Below the pieces are notes generated by a model, which ran no database searches, was not told where the DNA came from, and saw nothing but the letters and a program-made list of their open reading frames with translations. A stretch of DNA of 64,000 nt from Gammaproteobacteria bacterium (GTDB lineage: Bacteria > Pseudomonadota > Gammaproteobacteria > Steroidobacterales > Steroidobacteraceae), in contig PKRE01000006.1 of NCBI GenBank assembly GCA_017577615.1, positions 124,001 through 188,000 of the forward strand, in the 5' to 3' direction. This document shows, in pieces, positions 1 through 7,956 of this stretch. How positions within the stretch are numbered: the first letter of the stretch is position 1; each line of letters starts with the position of its first letter. The translations under genes were made by a program, and so were the position numbers.

Positions 1-773
1 CCGAGCTCGTTGGCGATCTCACATCGATCGAAGGGGTCGAGGATGTCGCGCTTACAACTAACGGCGTGCTCCTCGCGCAACATGCCGCCGAGCTGAAGGC
101 AAATGGTCTGCACCGGATCACCGTCAGCCTCGACTCCCTCGATGCTGCCATCTTCACCCAGATGAGCGGTGGCTTTGCCGAACTCGAGCGAGTGCTCGAG
201 GGTATTTCTGCTGCCGTCGCAGCCGGGCTCACACCGATCAAGATCAACACGGTGGTACAGCGCGGCATCAACGATCACACCGTGCTCGATCTCGTGGAGC
301 GATTTCGCGGTACCGGGGTCATTGTGCGTTTCATCGAGTACATGGATGTCGGCAATCGCAATCACTGGAGCATGGACCGCGTCGTGCCCTCGCGCGAGCT
401 CCTCGCGCGCATACACGCACGTTGGCCCGTTCACCCCGTGCAGGGTCGCTACCGAGGCGAAGTAGCCGAGCGTTATGCGTTCGACGATGGTGCCGGCGAA
501 ATCGGTTTCATCTCGTCGGTGACCAATCCGTTCTGCGGGGACTGCACACGTGCGCGGCTTTCCTCGGAGGGCGTGTTCTATACATGCCTGTTCGCCAGCA
601 CTGGCGTAGACTTGCGAGGCCCGTTGAGAAGCGGCGCCTCCGACGAAGCGCTTCTCGAGCTCATCAGATCGACCTGGCAGCAACGTACTGATCGTTACAG
701 TGAGTTGCGTTCGTCCCTGCGCAACAACGAGTATCCGCTCAAGAAGATCGAGATGTACTACATAGGCGGCTAG
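1..773 (+). CDS. moaA: GTP 3',8-cyclase MoaA, C-terminal part (5' end outside window)
   Basis: The reading frame is already open at base 3 (ELVGDLTSIEGV...), so the gene starts upstream of the window. About 257 C-terminal residues are seen. MoaA is a radical-SAM enzyme that starts molybdopterin synthesis by cyclising GTP. The SAM-binding first Fe-S cluster lies outside the window. The second cluster motif is present (CGDC followed 13 residues later by TC, near 535-590), and so is the C-terminal Gly-Gly (YYIGG) that the family needs for activity. moaC begins 8 bases after the stop, so the two are surely co-transcribed. The family call is certain; only the length is unknown. Confidence 0.96.
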   Translation, partial: ELVGDLTSIEGVEDVALTTNGVLLAQHAAELKANGLHRITVSLDSLDAAIFTQMSGGFAELERVLEGISAAVAAGLTPIKINTVVQRGINDHTVLDLVERFRGTGVIVRFIEYMDVGNRNHWSMDRVVPSRELLARIHARWPVHPVQGRYRGEVAERYAFDDGAGEIGFISSVTNPFCGDCTRARLSSEGVFYTCLFASTGVDLRGPLRSGASDEALLELIRSTWQQRTDRYSELRSSLRNNEYPLKKIEMYYIGG

Positions 774-780
774 CAGCACT

Positions 781-1266
781 GTGTCTGATTTTTCTCACAT
801 CGATGCCAACCGTGCCCCCTCGATGGTCGATGTGGGCGCAAAAGACGCCACGTATCGTGTCGCCACCGCCGAGACGCGCGTACGGTTTCCGCCAATCATC
901 GCTCAAGCGCTACGCGCCAACGGCTTCAACACGGCAAAAGGACCGGTCTTTCACACCGCGATCATCGCCGGCACAATGGCTGCGAAGCGCACGCACGAGC
1001 TCATACCATTCTGCCACCCTCTTGGCATTGAGAAGTGCGAGCTGACGATCGAGATGGAGCACGATGAGGCGGTCGTGCGCTGCACGGTAGCAGTCCATCA
1101 CAAGACGGGCGTGGAGATGGAAGCGCTCACGGGCGCGACCGTGGCTGCTTTGACCATATACGACATGTGCAAAGCACTTTCGCACGACATGACCATCACC
1201 GAAACCAGGCTGTTGCTGAAACGAGGCGGCAAGTCCGATGTGGTACGCACCGCCTCAACCGAATGA
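781..1266 (+). CDS. moaC: Cyclic pyranopterin monophosphate synthase MoaC
   Basis: This 161-residue protein converts 3',8-cyclo-GTP, the MoaA product, to cyclic pyranopterin monophosphate. The start is GTG at 781, because the residues that follow (SDFSHIDANRAPSMVDV) match the usual MoaC N-terminus; the next in-frame ATG at 826 would remove it. Visible family motifs are KGPVFHTAIIAGTMAAKRT, LIPFCHPL, and KTGVEMEALTGATVAALTIYDMCKA, which carry the active-site His, Lys and Asp. It sits between moaA and the mobA-moaD fusion in one rightward operon. Confidence 0.96.
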   Translation: MSDFSHIDANRAPSMVDVGAKDATYRVATAETRVRFPPIIAQALRANGFNTAKGPVFHTAIIAGTMAAKRTHELIPFCHPLGIEKCELTIEMEHDEAVVRCTVAVHHKTGVEMEALTGATVAALTIYDMCKALSHDMTITETRLLLKRGGKSDVVRTASTE

Positions 1267-1291
1267 GACCTCGCAATCGACGGAGCTCATC

Positions 1292-2164
1292 ATGACCAAC
1301 GCTGCTCCCCTCTTTGGCTTGGTGCTCGCAGGAGGCGCGAGCACGCGGATGCGACGCGATAAAGCAGCGCTCGAGTATCACGGTCGCACGCAGCTCGAGT
1401 GGACATATGAGCTGGTCTCCACGCTGTGCCTTGCGACCTTCGTCTCGGTTCGACCCGAGCAACGCAACGATCCTGTACGCGCTCGCTTCCCGCAGATCAT
1501 CGACAAGGAGGACGAGTTCGGCCCGCTTGCAGGCATTGCCGCCGCCCTGCGCGCGCACCCCAAGGCCGCCTGGCTGGTCGTCGCCTGCGACTTGCCGTTC
1601 GTGACCGAAGCCACGCTGCGACGGCTCGTCGAGGCGCGCGATCCCGAGCGCATCGCGACGGTGTATCGCAGCAGTCGCGATGGTTCGCCTGAGCCGCTGT
1701 GCGCGATCTGGGAGCCCGCAGCACGCGCTGCGGTTTCGCAGCACCTTGCGGTCGGCAAGCTCTGTCCACGCAAGCTGCTGATTCAATCCGATTGCAAGCT
1801 CATCGACCTCGTCGATCCGCACGCGCTCGAGAACATCAACACGCCGGAGGAATGGCAGGCGGCCAACGCGCGGCTCGCAAACAAACGCACGGAAGGAGAC
1901 TCGTCCGAGGAACAGCGGACCAGCATCTCCCTGCGCGTGCAATATTTTGCTGTCCTGCGCGAGCAAGCCGGCCGCAGCGAAGAGTTGCTCGACAGTTTTG
2001 CTCGCAGCCCGTCGGAGCTGTACGAGCAACTGCGCGCCAAGCATGGATTTTCGCTGGAGCCCTCACAGCTCAAGGTCGCTGTGAACGACGAGTTCAGTGA
2101 TTGGAACGTACGCCTGCAACACGGCGATACGGTTGTCTTCATTCCACCCGTGGCAGGCGGATGA
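1292..2164 (+). CDS. MobA-MoaD fusion: molybdopterin nucleotidyltransferase joined to molybdopterin-synthase sulfur carrier
   Basis: The ATG at 1292 is preferred over upstream starts that lie inside moaC; this gives 290 residues. Residues about 8-195 form a MobA-type nucleotidyltransferase: LAGGASTRM followed by DKAALEYHG for nucleotide binding, a VACDLPFV acidic metal-site segment, and NINTPEEW near the domain end. A hydrophilic linker (about 196-211) leads into a MoaD ubiquitin-like domain (LRVQYFAVLREQAGR to FIPPVAGG) ending in the free Gly-Gly that is thiocarboxylated and feeds MoaE. One chain would thus supply both dithiolene sulfur transfer and nucleotide attachment. The order leaves the Gly-Gly tail free, so both domains could work. 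A post-translational split cannot be excluded. Confidence 0.88.
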   Translation: MTNAAPLFGLVLAGGASTRMRRDKAALEYHGRTQLEWTYELVSTLCLATFVSVRPEQRNDPVRARFPQIIDKEDEFGPLAGIAAALRAHPKAAWLVVACDLPFVTEATLRRLVEARDPERIATVYRSSRDGSPEPLCAIWEPAARAAVSQHLAVGKLCPRKLLIQSDCKLIDLVDPHALENINTPEEWQAANARLANKRTEGDSSEEQRTSISLRVQYFAVLREQAGRSEELLDSFARSPSELYEQLRAKHGFSLEPSQLKVAVNDEFSDWNVRLQHGDTVVFIPPVAGG

Positions 2165-2598
2165 GTCTCTTTTGGTTCAGTCACACGGCGCTCGAGCCGG
2201 AAAGTTATCGCAGCCGGCTCACCGATCCGGCTGCGGGCGGCTATGCATCATTCGAGGGTTGGGTACGTAATCACAACGAGGGACAGCCGGTTACACGACT
2301 CGAGTACGAGGCGTTCGAGTCGCTGGCGGTCAAAGAAGGGGAACGCATCGTCAGGGAAGCGATTGCGCGGTTCGGAGTGCTGCACGCCGCCTGCGTTCAC
2401 CGGCTCGGCTCGCTCCAGATCGGCGAGCTTGCCGTTTGGGTGGGCGTCAGCTCACACCATCGCGCCGAGGCGTTCGCCGCGTGCCGCTACATCATCGATG
2501 AAGTCAAGCATCGCGTGCCCATCTGGAAAAAGGAGTACTACTTGAACGGCGACTCGGGTTGGGTGAACTGCGAGCGATGTGCATCAGCACACCGCTGA
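2161..2598 (+). CDS. moaE: Molybdopterin synthase catalytic subunit MoaE
   Basis: The ATG at 2161 overlaps the stop of the mobA-moaD fusion in an ATGA arrangement, indicating translational coupling; the product has 145 residues. MoaE pairs with thiocarboxylated MoaD to put two sulfurs into cyclic pyranopterin. Family signatures include GGYASFEGWVRNHNEG, LEYEAFESLA, HRLGSLQIGE, VSSHHRAEAF and the catalytic-lysine region KHRVPIWKKEYY. Coupling to the upstream MoaD domain supports formation of the heterotetramer. It is the last gene of the moa operon and converges on the next gene. Confidence 0.95.
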   Translation: MSLFWFSHTALEPESYRSRLTDPAAGGYASFEGWVRNHNEGQPVTRLEYEAFESLAVKEGERIVREAIARFGVLHAACVHRLGSLQIGELAVWVGVSSHHRAEAFAACRYIIDEVKHRVPIWKKEYYLNGDSGWVNCERCASAHR

Positions 2599-2608
2599 CC
2601 GAGCCCAG

Positions 2609-2625
2609 AGCGAGCAGCTCGCTTT
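2609..2625 (+). terminator. Short hairpin after moaE
   Basis: AGCGAG and CTCGCT pair across a CAG loop and are followed by TTT, just after the moaE stop and at the edge of the convergent gene. It is a weak candidate terminator because the stem has only six pairs and the T-run is short. Confidence 0.3.
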
Positions 2626-4088
2626 CAGCGCGGCCCCAAGTGGATCACCAAGTCGATTCGCCTGTTCCGCGCACGTCCTTCAGCAGTTTCGTTGGTCGCG
2701 ACCGGACGCGCTTCGCCGTATCCGATCGATGTGATGCGCTCCGGGTTCACGCCGAAATGCGTGACTAGATACTGCTTCACTGCGTCTGCGCGATCCTGCG
2801 ACAGAATCAGGTTGGTGGACTCGCTGCCCAGCGCGTCGGTGTGCCCCTCAACGGTGATGGGCGCATCGGGGAAGAGCGCAAGCGCCTGCTGCACCTTGGC
2901 CATGAGCGCGCTGTTGCTCGCATCGATCGTGCTGCGCCCGGACGGGAACTTGATACCGAGCAGGGAAATCACCACGTCCTCTCCTTGGCGGTACACGCGT
3001 GCTTCGTCGGGCGTGAAAGAGCGCTCGATCATCAGCACGTTTGCGCGCAGCCGTTCCTGTTCCTCGAGACGGCGCTGCAACGCGAGCCGTTCTTGAGAGA
3101 CACCGCCGAGCCGGGCCTCCAGTCGCTCGAGCTCCTTCGTCAGACCCGCGATCTGCTCTTGCTGATCGCGCAGCTCTTGACGCAACCGACTCAGCTCCTG
3201 CTGCTGCTGTCGAACGCGCTCGGCGAGTTCCTTCATTGCAGGCTGCATGCCTTCGTCGAAGCGCACGGCGAGATCCATGCTCGAAGCCATCCGCGCGAGC
3301 GCTTCTTCCCACGACAGAATGAGTGCCTCGAGACTTGCTTCCTCGCCGCGTTGCTTGAGCGTGTGCGCGATCAGCTCTGCCAAGTACAGGGCGTGCCGCG
3401 CTTCGTAAGCAGCCTGCGCAGCGAGATTTTGCGGCAGGACCAAATCGTATCGATTGCGCTGAATTTCCTGCTCGGCCTCTGCAAGGTACCGCTTCGCGGC
3501 CTGCAGCGTGCGCGGCGCATACCGTTCGACGCGTGCCTGCTCCGCCTGCGCGATGAGCGCTCGTGCTTCTGCGAGCACACTTCCCTTGATCGCCGTGAGC
3601 TCCGCCTCGCGCAGCAGCACCTCCGCTTCCGCCGCGCGGCGCTGAGCCATTGGAATGTTGCCGGCCTCGTTCTCGATCATTGCCTGGCGGAAGCGCTCCG
3701 CCGCACGCGTCCAGAGCTCCGGTGCGAAATCCGGCGCCTGCGCGAGCACCGCATCGCTACGCGCCTTGATGACGTTGCCGAGCAATGTCTGTGCGCCGGT
3801 AGCGGCCCGCGCCGCCCGATCGAGGCTGGCGTACGCCTCCGCGATTCGCTCGGTCACCCGTTCGGCCTTACGGCCACGTTCGAGATCCCTGTTGGCGGCC
3901 TCGTACGCTGCGACGGCGGCGGCGAAGCTCTTGGGTGCGAGCACTTCGTGCTGCTCGGCGCGTTGCGCTTCGATCCTGGCGGCCAGCTCCTGCAAAGCGT
4001 CGTTGTCAGAAGCTGCCCCAGAGGCCCCTAAGCAGCCGGCGAGCAGAGCGAGTAAACACAGCAACGAGCGTAGAGACGAGTGACACAT
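2625..4088 (-). CDS. OmpA-family lipoprotein with long coiled-coil stalk
   Basis: The protein has 487 residues from the ATG at 4088; an upstream extension lacks a signal sequence. The N-terminus is a lipoprotein signal with lipobox LAGC (Cys19). Residues about 30-270 are Ala/Glu/Arg-rich helical repeats of the kind seen in DUF4398-like periplasmic proteins. Residues about 275-350 are strongly coiled-coil (runs of Gln, Leu, Arg and Glu). The C-terminus is an OmpA peptidoglycan-binding domain (VEGHTDALGSES, LSQDRADAVKQYL, GYGEARPVATN, NRRIDLVI). It likely anchors the outer membrane to the wall; its precise role is unknown. Transcription is leftward and convergent with moaE. Confidence 0.85.
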   Translation of the reverse strand: MCHSSLRSLLCLLALLAGCLGASGAASDNDALQELAARIEAQRAEQHEVLAPKSFAAAVAAYEAANRDLERGRKAERVTERIAEAYASLDRAARAATGAQTLLGNVIKARSDAVLAQAPDFAPELWTRAAERFRQAMIENEAGNIPMAQRRAAEAEVLLREAELTAIKGSVLAEARALIAQAEQARVERYAPRTLQAAKRYLAEAEQEIQRNRYDLVLPQNLAAQAAYEARHALYLAELIAHTLKQRGEEASLEALILSWEEALARMASSMDLAVRFDEGMQPAMKELAERVRQQQQELSRLRQELRDQQEQIAGLTKELERLEARLGGVSQERLALQRRLEEQERLRANVLMIERSFTPDEARVYRQGEDVVISLLGIKFPSGRSTIDASNSALMAKVQQALALFPDAPITVEGHTDALGSESTNLILSQDRADAVKQYLVTHFGVNPERITSIGYGEARPVATNETAEGRARNRRIDLVIHLGPR

Positions 4089-4194
4089 TTCGAACACCGA
4101 CCAGCACCATCGTGTGCGCGCAAGTATAAGCGGCACACTGTCGCGTGCTGCGCAGTGCGACTTCACAAAGAATACGAATGTAGCTTTGTTTGGC

Positions 4195-5469
4195 TTAGGG
4201 GCGTGTCTGGCCGGAGCCTCGCACGACGTACTTGTAGCTCGTCAGCTGCTCCACCCCCACTGGCCCGCGCGCGTGAAACTTGTCCGTCGAGATACCGATC
4301 TCGGCACCCATCCCGAATTCGCCGCCATCCGCGAATTGGGTCGAAGCGTTATGCAAGACGATTGCACTGTCGACGTGCGCGAGAAAATAGTCGGCAGCCT
4401 GCTGATCCTCGGTCACGATCGACTCTGTATGGGCGGAGCCGTACTTGCCGATGTGAGCGACCGCCTCCTCGACGCCACGCACGGTCTTCACCGCGATGAT
4501 CGCGTCCAGGTACTCCGTGTACCAGTCGCTTTCGGAAGCCGGGGTGACACGCGAGTCGAGCTGTTGCACTGCTTCGTCACCGCGCACGGCGCAGCCTGCG
4601 TCCAACAGTGCCTTCACGATGCCGGCGCGATCCTCAAACCCCTCGTCCAGCAAGAGCGTTTCGGCCGCACCGCAAATCCCTGTACGTCGCAGTTTGGCGT
4701 TGAGCACAACGTTCTTCGCCATCTGTGCATCGGCGCTTGCATGAACGTATACGTGACAGTTCCCTTCCAGATGGCCGATGACGGGAACGCGAGCTTCACG
4801 TTGCACACGCTCCACCAGGCTCTTTCCGCCGCGCGGCACGACGACGTCGATGTATTGCGTCATGTTGGCGAGCATGTAGCCCACCGCAGCACGATCTTGA
4901 GTGGGCACCAGCTGGATGACGCCCGCCGGCAAACCTGCCGCACGCAGCCCCTCCACCAGACACTGGTGGATAGCCGCGCTCGAACGGCTGCTCTCCGAGC
5001 CACCACGCAAGATGACGGCATTGCCTGATTTCAAACAGAGCGCACCGGCATCGGCGGTTACGTTCGGACGGCTTTCGTAGATGATGCCTATGACACCGAG
5101 CGGCACGCGCACACGCTGAATCAGTAAGCCGTTCGGACGCGACCATTCGGCAATGACCGTGCCAATCGGATCGGGAAGCGCGATGATCTCCTCGATGCCC
5201 TTGGCCATGGCCTCGATGCGCTTGTCGTCGAGCAGCAGCCTATCGAGCATTGCGCTCGACAAATTGCGTTCCTTGGCCTCCTGCATATCGAGGCGGTTCG
5301 CTTCGAGGATGCCCGCTCGCTTGGCTCGAATCGCACTCGCAGCCGCTTGCAATGCCTCGTTCTTGACCTGAGTCGAGGCACGAGCAAGCACTCGGGCCGC
5401 AGCCACCGCCTCGCGCCCGAGCGCGTCCATCATCTCGCCGATCTTCGGCAACTCTGTTTTCGCGTTCAT
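4195..5469 (-). CDS. proA: Gamma-glutamyl phosphate reductase ProA
   Basis: This 424-residue NADPH-dependent enzyme reduces glutamyl-5-phosphate to glutamate semialdehyde, the second step of proline synthesis. Family segments include VPLGVIGIIYESRPNVT, LKSGNAVILRGGSES, the catalytic cysteine in RTGICGAAETLL (Cys266), and GAEIGISTDKFHARGPVG near the end. Length is normal. proB lies 430 bases upstream on the same strand with a small opposite-strand gene between them, so proB and proA are adjacent but probably not one simple operon. Confidence 0.97.
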   Translation of the reverse strand: MNAKTELPKIGEMMDALGREAVAAARVLARASTQVKNEALQAAASAIRAKRAGILEANRLDMQEAKERNLSSAMLDRLLLDDKRIEAMAKGIEEIIALPDPIGTVIAEWSRPNGLLIQRVRVPLGVIGIIYESRPNVTADAGALCLKSGNAVILRGGSESSRSSAAIHQCLVEGLRAAGLPAGVIQLVPTQDRAAVGYMLANMTQYIDVVVPRGGKSLVERVQREARVPVIGHLEGNCHVYVHASADAQMAKNVVLNAKLRRTGICGAAETLLLDEGFEDRAGIVKALLDAGCAVRGDEAVQQLDSRVTPASESDWYTEYLDAIIAVKTVRGVEEAVAHIGKYGSAHTESIVTEDQQAADYFLAHVDSAIVLHNASTQFADGGEFGMGAEIGISTDKFHARGPVGVEQLTSYKYVVRGSGQTRP

Positions 5470-5573
5470 AACAATCCGATTCTAACAAGCGCAACCGGAA
5501 GCGCGAGCGCTTTGAGGGCGCAACCGCTTGCCCCTGTGATGCGTTAAGAAGTGCTTTGCCCGGGAAATTGACG

Positions 5574-5819
5574 ATGCGCCATCAAGAAAAGAGCTCCAAT
5601 CGCTCGCCGTCTGCGAGATGGCTCGGCGCCCTTGCCGTGGCCGCGAGCGCCCTCGCTCTGGTGGCCGCTCCAATCATCCGCAGGCTCAGGGATCGGTGGG
5701 CGATCACTCATCCTCGGGCGCGCTCCGAGGCAGCGATCGACGATGCTCTGCGAGCCACGTATCCGGCGAGCGACCCGCCGGCCACCCGTTACTTCGATAT
5801 CCCTGCGAATCGCCGCTAA
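5574..5819 (+). CDS. Small single-pass membrane protein, conserved hypothetical
   Basis: The ATG at 5574 gives 81 residues; a TTG 18 bases upstream is also possible. After a charged N-terminus there is one hydrophobic helix (about residues 18-36, LGALAVAASALALVAAPII), then a basic stretch. The tail reads DDALRATYPASDPPATRYF. A similar 'A-SFPASDPPA' motif occurs, from general knowledge, in many short uncharacterised proteobacterial proteins, which supports this being a real gene. It is encoded opposite to and between proA and proB. Function is unknown. Confidence 0.55.
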   Translation: MRHQEKSSNRSPSARWLGALAVAASALALVAAPIIRRLRDRWAITHPRARSEAAIDDALRATYPASDPPATRYFDIPANRR

Positions 5820-5900
5820 CTGCGAGGCAAGCACGCACCGCTGCGCGCAAGCGCTCGTCACGGGTGCGCACGCGCGTCCGTTGCGAGCCGACTCAAGAGC

Positions 5901-7037
5901 TTACGATGTGAGCACCAGGTCATCGCGGTGGATCAGCTCGTCGCGGCCGCGGTAACCGAGCAGCGCCTCGATTTCGTGCGATTTACGCCCGATGATCTTG
6001 CTCGCATCCCCGCTCGAATACGCGCATAGCCCGCGTGCGATCTCCCGACCGTCGGGGTCGCGGACGATGACTGCATCACCACGCTCGAACGTGCCGAGCA
6101 CCGCCACGACACCGGCAGGCAGAAGACTCTTGCCCGACCGTAGCGCCCGCACGGCCCCGGCATCGAGCACGAGCTCGCCGGCCGGTTTGAGCGTTCCGGC
6201 GATCCATTGTTTACGGACTGTGGTGGGATTGACCGTCGGGAAAAACCAGCTGCAGCGCGCACCATCCTCGATGCGCCTGATGGGATGCAGTTCACGACCG
6301 AGCGCCACGCACATGTGACATCCCGCCGCGATCGCTATCTTGGCAGCAGCGATCTTGGTGGCCATGCCACCCGAGCCGACATCGGACACAGACCTGCCCG
6401 CCATCTTCTCGATCTCGGGCGTGATGCTGCGGATCTCGGGAATGAACCGCGCGTCGGGGCGCAACCGCGGATCGGCTGTGTATAGACCGTCAACGTCGGA
6501 CAACAGTATCAGACAATCCGCGCTGATCATTTGCGCGACGCGCGCCGCCAGGCGGTCGTTGTCGCCGTAGCGGATCTCGGCGGTTGCAACCGTGTCGTTC
6601 TCATTGATGACCGGCACCGCGCCCAGCTTGAGCAGCGTCCGTAGCGTGCTGCGCGCGTTCAAATATCTGCGCCGCTCCTCGGTGTCCCCCAACGTCAGCA
6701 AGATCTGCGCCACCTGCAGCCCGTGTGTCTCGAGCACTTCTTTCCAGGCGTGCGCCAAACGGATTTGTCCGACGGCCGCCGCAGCCTGGCTCTCCTCGAG
6801 CTTGAGTCGGCCGACAGGTAGGCCGACCGCTCGCCGGCCGAGGGCGATGGCGCCCGAGGAGACGACCAGCACCTCACATCCGCGCGCTCGCAAGCGCGCA
6901 ATATCCGCGGCGAGCGTCTCGAGCCAAGCGCGATTGACCTCACCGGTCGCGGGCTCCACGAGCAAGGCGGACCCGACCTTCACCACGATGCGCCTCGCGT
7001 CCAACAACGGGGAGGCGGTCTGCTTCTGCTCGCTCAC
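5901..7037 (-). CDS. proB: Glutamate 5-kinase ProB with PUA domain
   Basis: ProB phosphorylates glutamate to glutamyl-5-phosphate, the first and feedback-inhibited step of proline synthesis. The frame extends to a TTG at 7064, but GTG at 7037 places the start close to the first strand (RRIVVKVGSALL), as in other ProB proteins, giving 378 residues. Visible motifs are VVSSGAIALGRR, the substrate segment VINENDTVATAEIRYGDND, LLSDVDGLYTADPR and GSGGMATKIAAAKIA. The C-terminal PUA domain (about residues 280-365) contains SLLPAGVVAVLGTFERGD. proA follows on the same strand. Confidence 0.95.
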   Translation of the reverse strand: MSEQKQTASPLLDARRIVVKVGSALLVEPATGEVNRAWLETLAADIARLRARGCEVLVVSSGAIALGRRAVGLPVGRLKLEESQAAAAVGQIRLAHAWKEVLETHGLQVAQILLTLGDTEERRRYLNARSTLRTLLKLGAVPVINENDTVATAEIRYGDNDRLAARVAQMISADCLILLSDVDGLYTADPRLRPDARFIPEIRSITPEIEKMAGRSVSDVGSGGMATKIAAAKIAIAAGCHMCVALGRELHPIRRIEDGARCSWFFPTVNPTTVRKQWIAGTLKPAGELVLDAGAVRALRSGKSLLPAGVVAVLGTFERGDAVIVRDPDGREIARGLCAYSSGDASKIIGRKSHEIEALLGYRGRDELIHRDDLVLTS

Positions 7038-7448
7038 CGGTATGTTCTCGATGGATCCAAACAATTAGATGGAACGGTTTGACGATGTATGCGTTCAGGA
7101 CGCCGCGCGGCCTTTGCAGCCGCATCCTGCACCGCGATGACGAAGGTCGGGAATGCAAGTGCTGACTCAGAGGGCGCATTGGCGCCGGCGTTGGCGCGGC
7201 GGTCCGTACGCTGGCGTCTTCGGGACGTTAAATGTAATGAATGTGATGAAGGCATGCGAGGTCGACGAGCTCATGTGTCAGAGAACGGGTCTGGGAGCGA
7301 CTCGACCTATGCGCCGGCGGACAACGAACCCCTCGTGCTTCGGCGACGCACCGATGCGCGTCGGCGTGCAGCCGTGTTGCTTGCCACGATACGAGACCCT
7401 AATATTTTGCCGCCGGTTGAGCATCGGCATCTGTCGTTGAGGTGTTCT
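7038..7448. other. Intergenic region between proB and the acidic-protein gene
   Basis: About 410 bases separate two divergent genes, so both promoters must lie here. An open frame crosses 7089-7448 but its residues resemble no family and it is rich in Arg and Ala as expected of chance GC-rich frames. No tRNA, hairpin terminator or clear inverted repeat was found. Confidence 0.5.
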
Positions 7449-7772
7449 GTGGGCAGAGACTACGACCCGGTTCAAGGCCAGTGGTACCAAGATCTCGAAG
7501 ACAACGAGATCTTCCAGGTGCTGTCCGTCGATCCGGATGAGGAAATCATCGAGCTGCAATACGAGAACGGCGATATCGAGGAAATAGACCTCGATACGTG
7601 GCGTGAGCTCGACCTCGAGGAAACCGACGAGCCTGAAGGTTGGTCGAGCGACGAGTTCGAAGCCGACGAAGACGACGAGGACGACCTCGGTGATGACTGG
7701 GACGATGACGATGACGACTGGGACGACGAGGACGACTTCGACGACGACTACGGCGATCGCGACGATCTGTGA
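7449..7772 (+). CDS. DUF6763-like small protein with extremely acidic tail
   Basis: GTG at 7449 is chosen because a GAGGT ribosome site lies five bases upstream and the similarity begins exactly there (GRDYDPVQGQWYQDLEDN). The product has 107 residues. Residues 1-65 resemble a small gammaproteobacterial family of unknown function (I believe DUF6763): WYQDLEDNEIFQVLSVD, IIELQYENGDIEEIDLD and a Glu-Pro-Glu-Gly-Trp element. The last 40 residues are almost only Asp and Glu with periodic Trp/Phe (such as DDDDDDWDDEDDFDDDYG). Such tails often mimic nucleic acid or bind basic partners or metal, but no function is known. Confidence 0.75.
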   Translation: MGRDYDPVQGQWYQDLEDNEIFQVLSVDPDEEIIELQYENGDIEEIDLDTWRELDLEETDEPEGWSSDEFEADEDDEDDLGDDWDDDDDDWDDEDDFDDDYGDRDDL

Positions 7773-7956
7773 CGCCGTCGCGCGGGGCGCGTGATCCTGC
7801 GCCTTGCGCTCGCAGCGCGGACCTCTCCAGGGCCGCCTTGAAACCCTTTTCGTTCATCCCTAACTTGATTTTTGTGCCTGCGCCCAGCGCAGGCCGCCGC
7901 GTGCCTTCGCGGGTGGTTGCGGCAGCTTCTTGTTGGTTCCTTACTGGATCCTCGCA

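Noticed and set aside
2841..4031. 396-residue open frame on the + strand
   Set aside because: It lies opposite the OmpA-family lipoprotein, has no domain similarity and reflects the codon bias of the real gene.
7089..7448. Longer N-terminus for the acidic DUF6763-like protein
   Set aside because: The extension is Arg/Ala-rich, unlike the family, and a good ribosome site precedes GTG at 7449.
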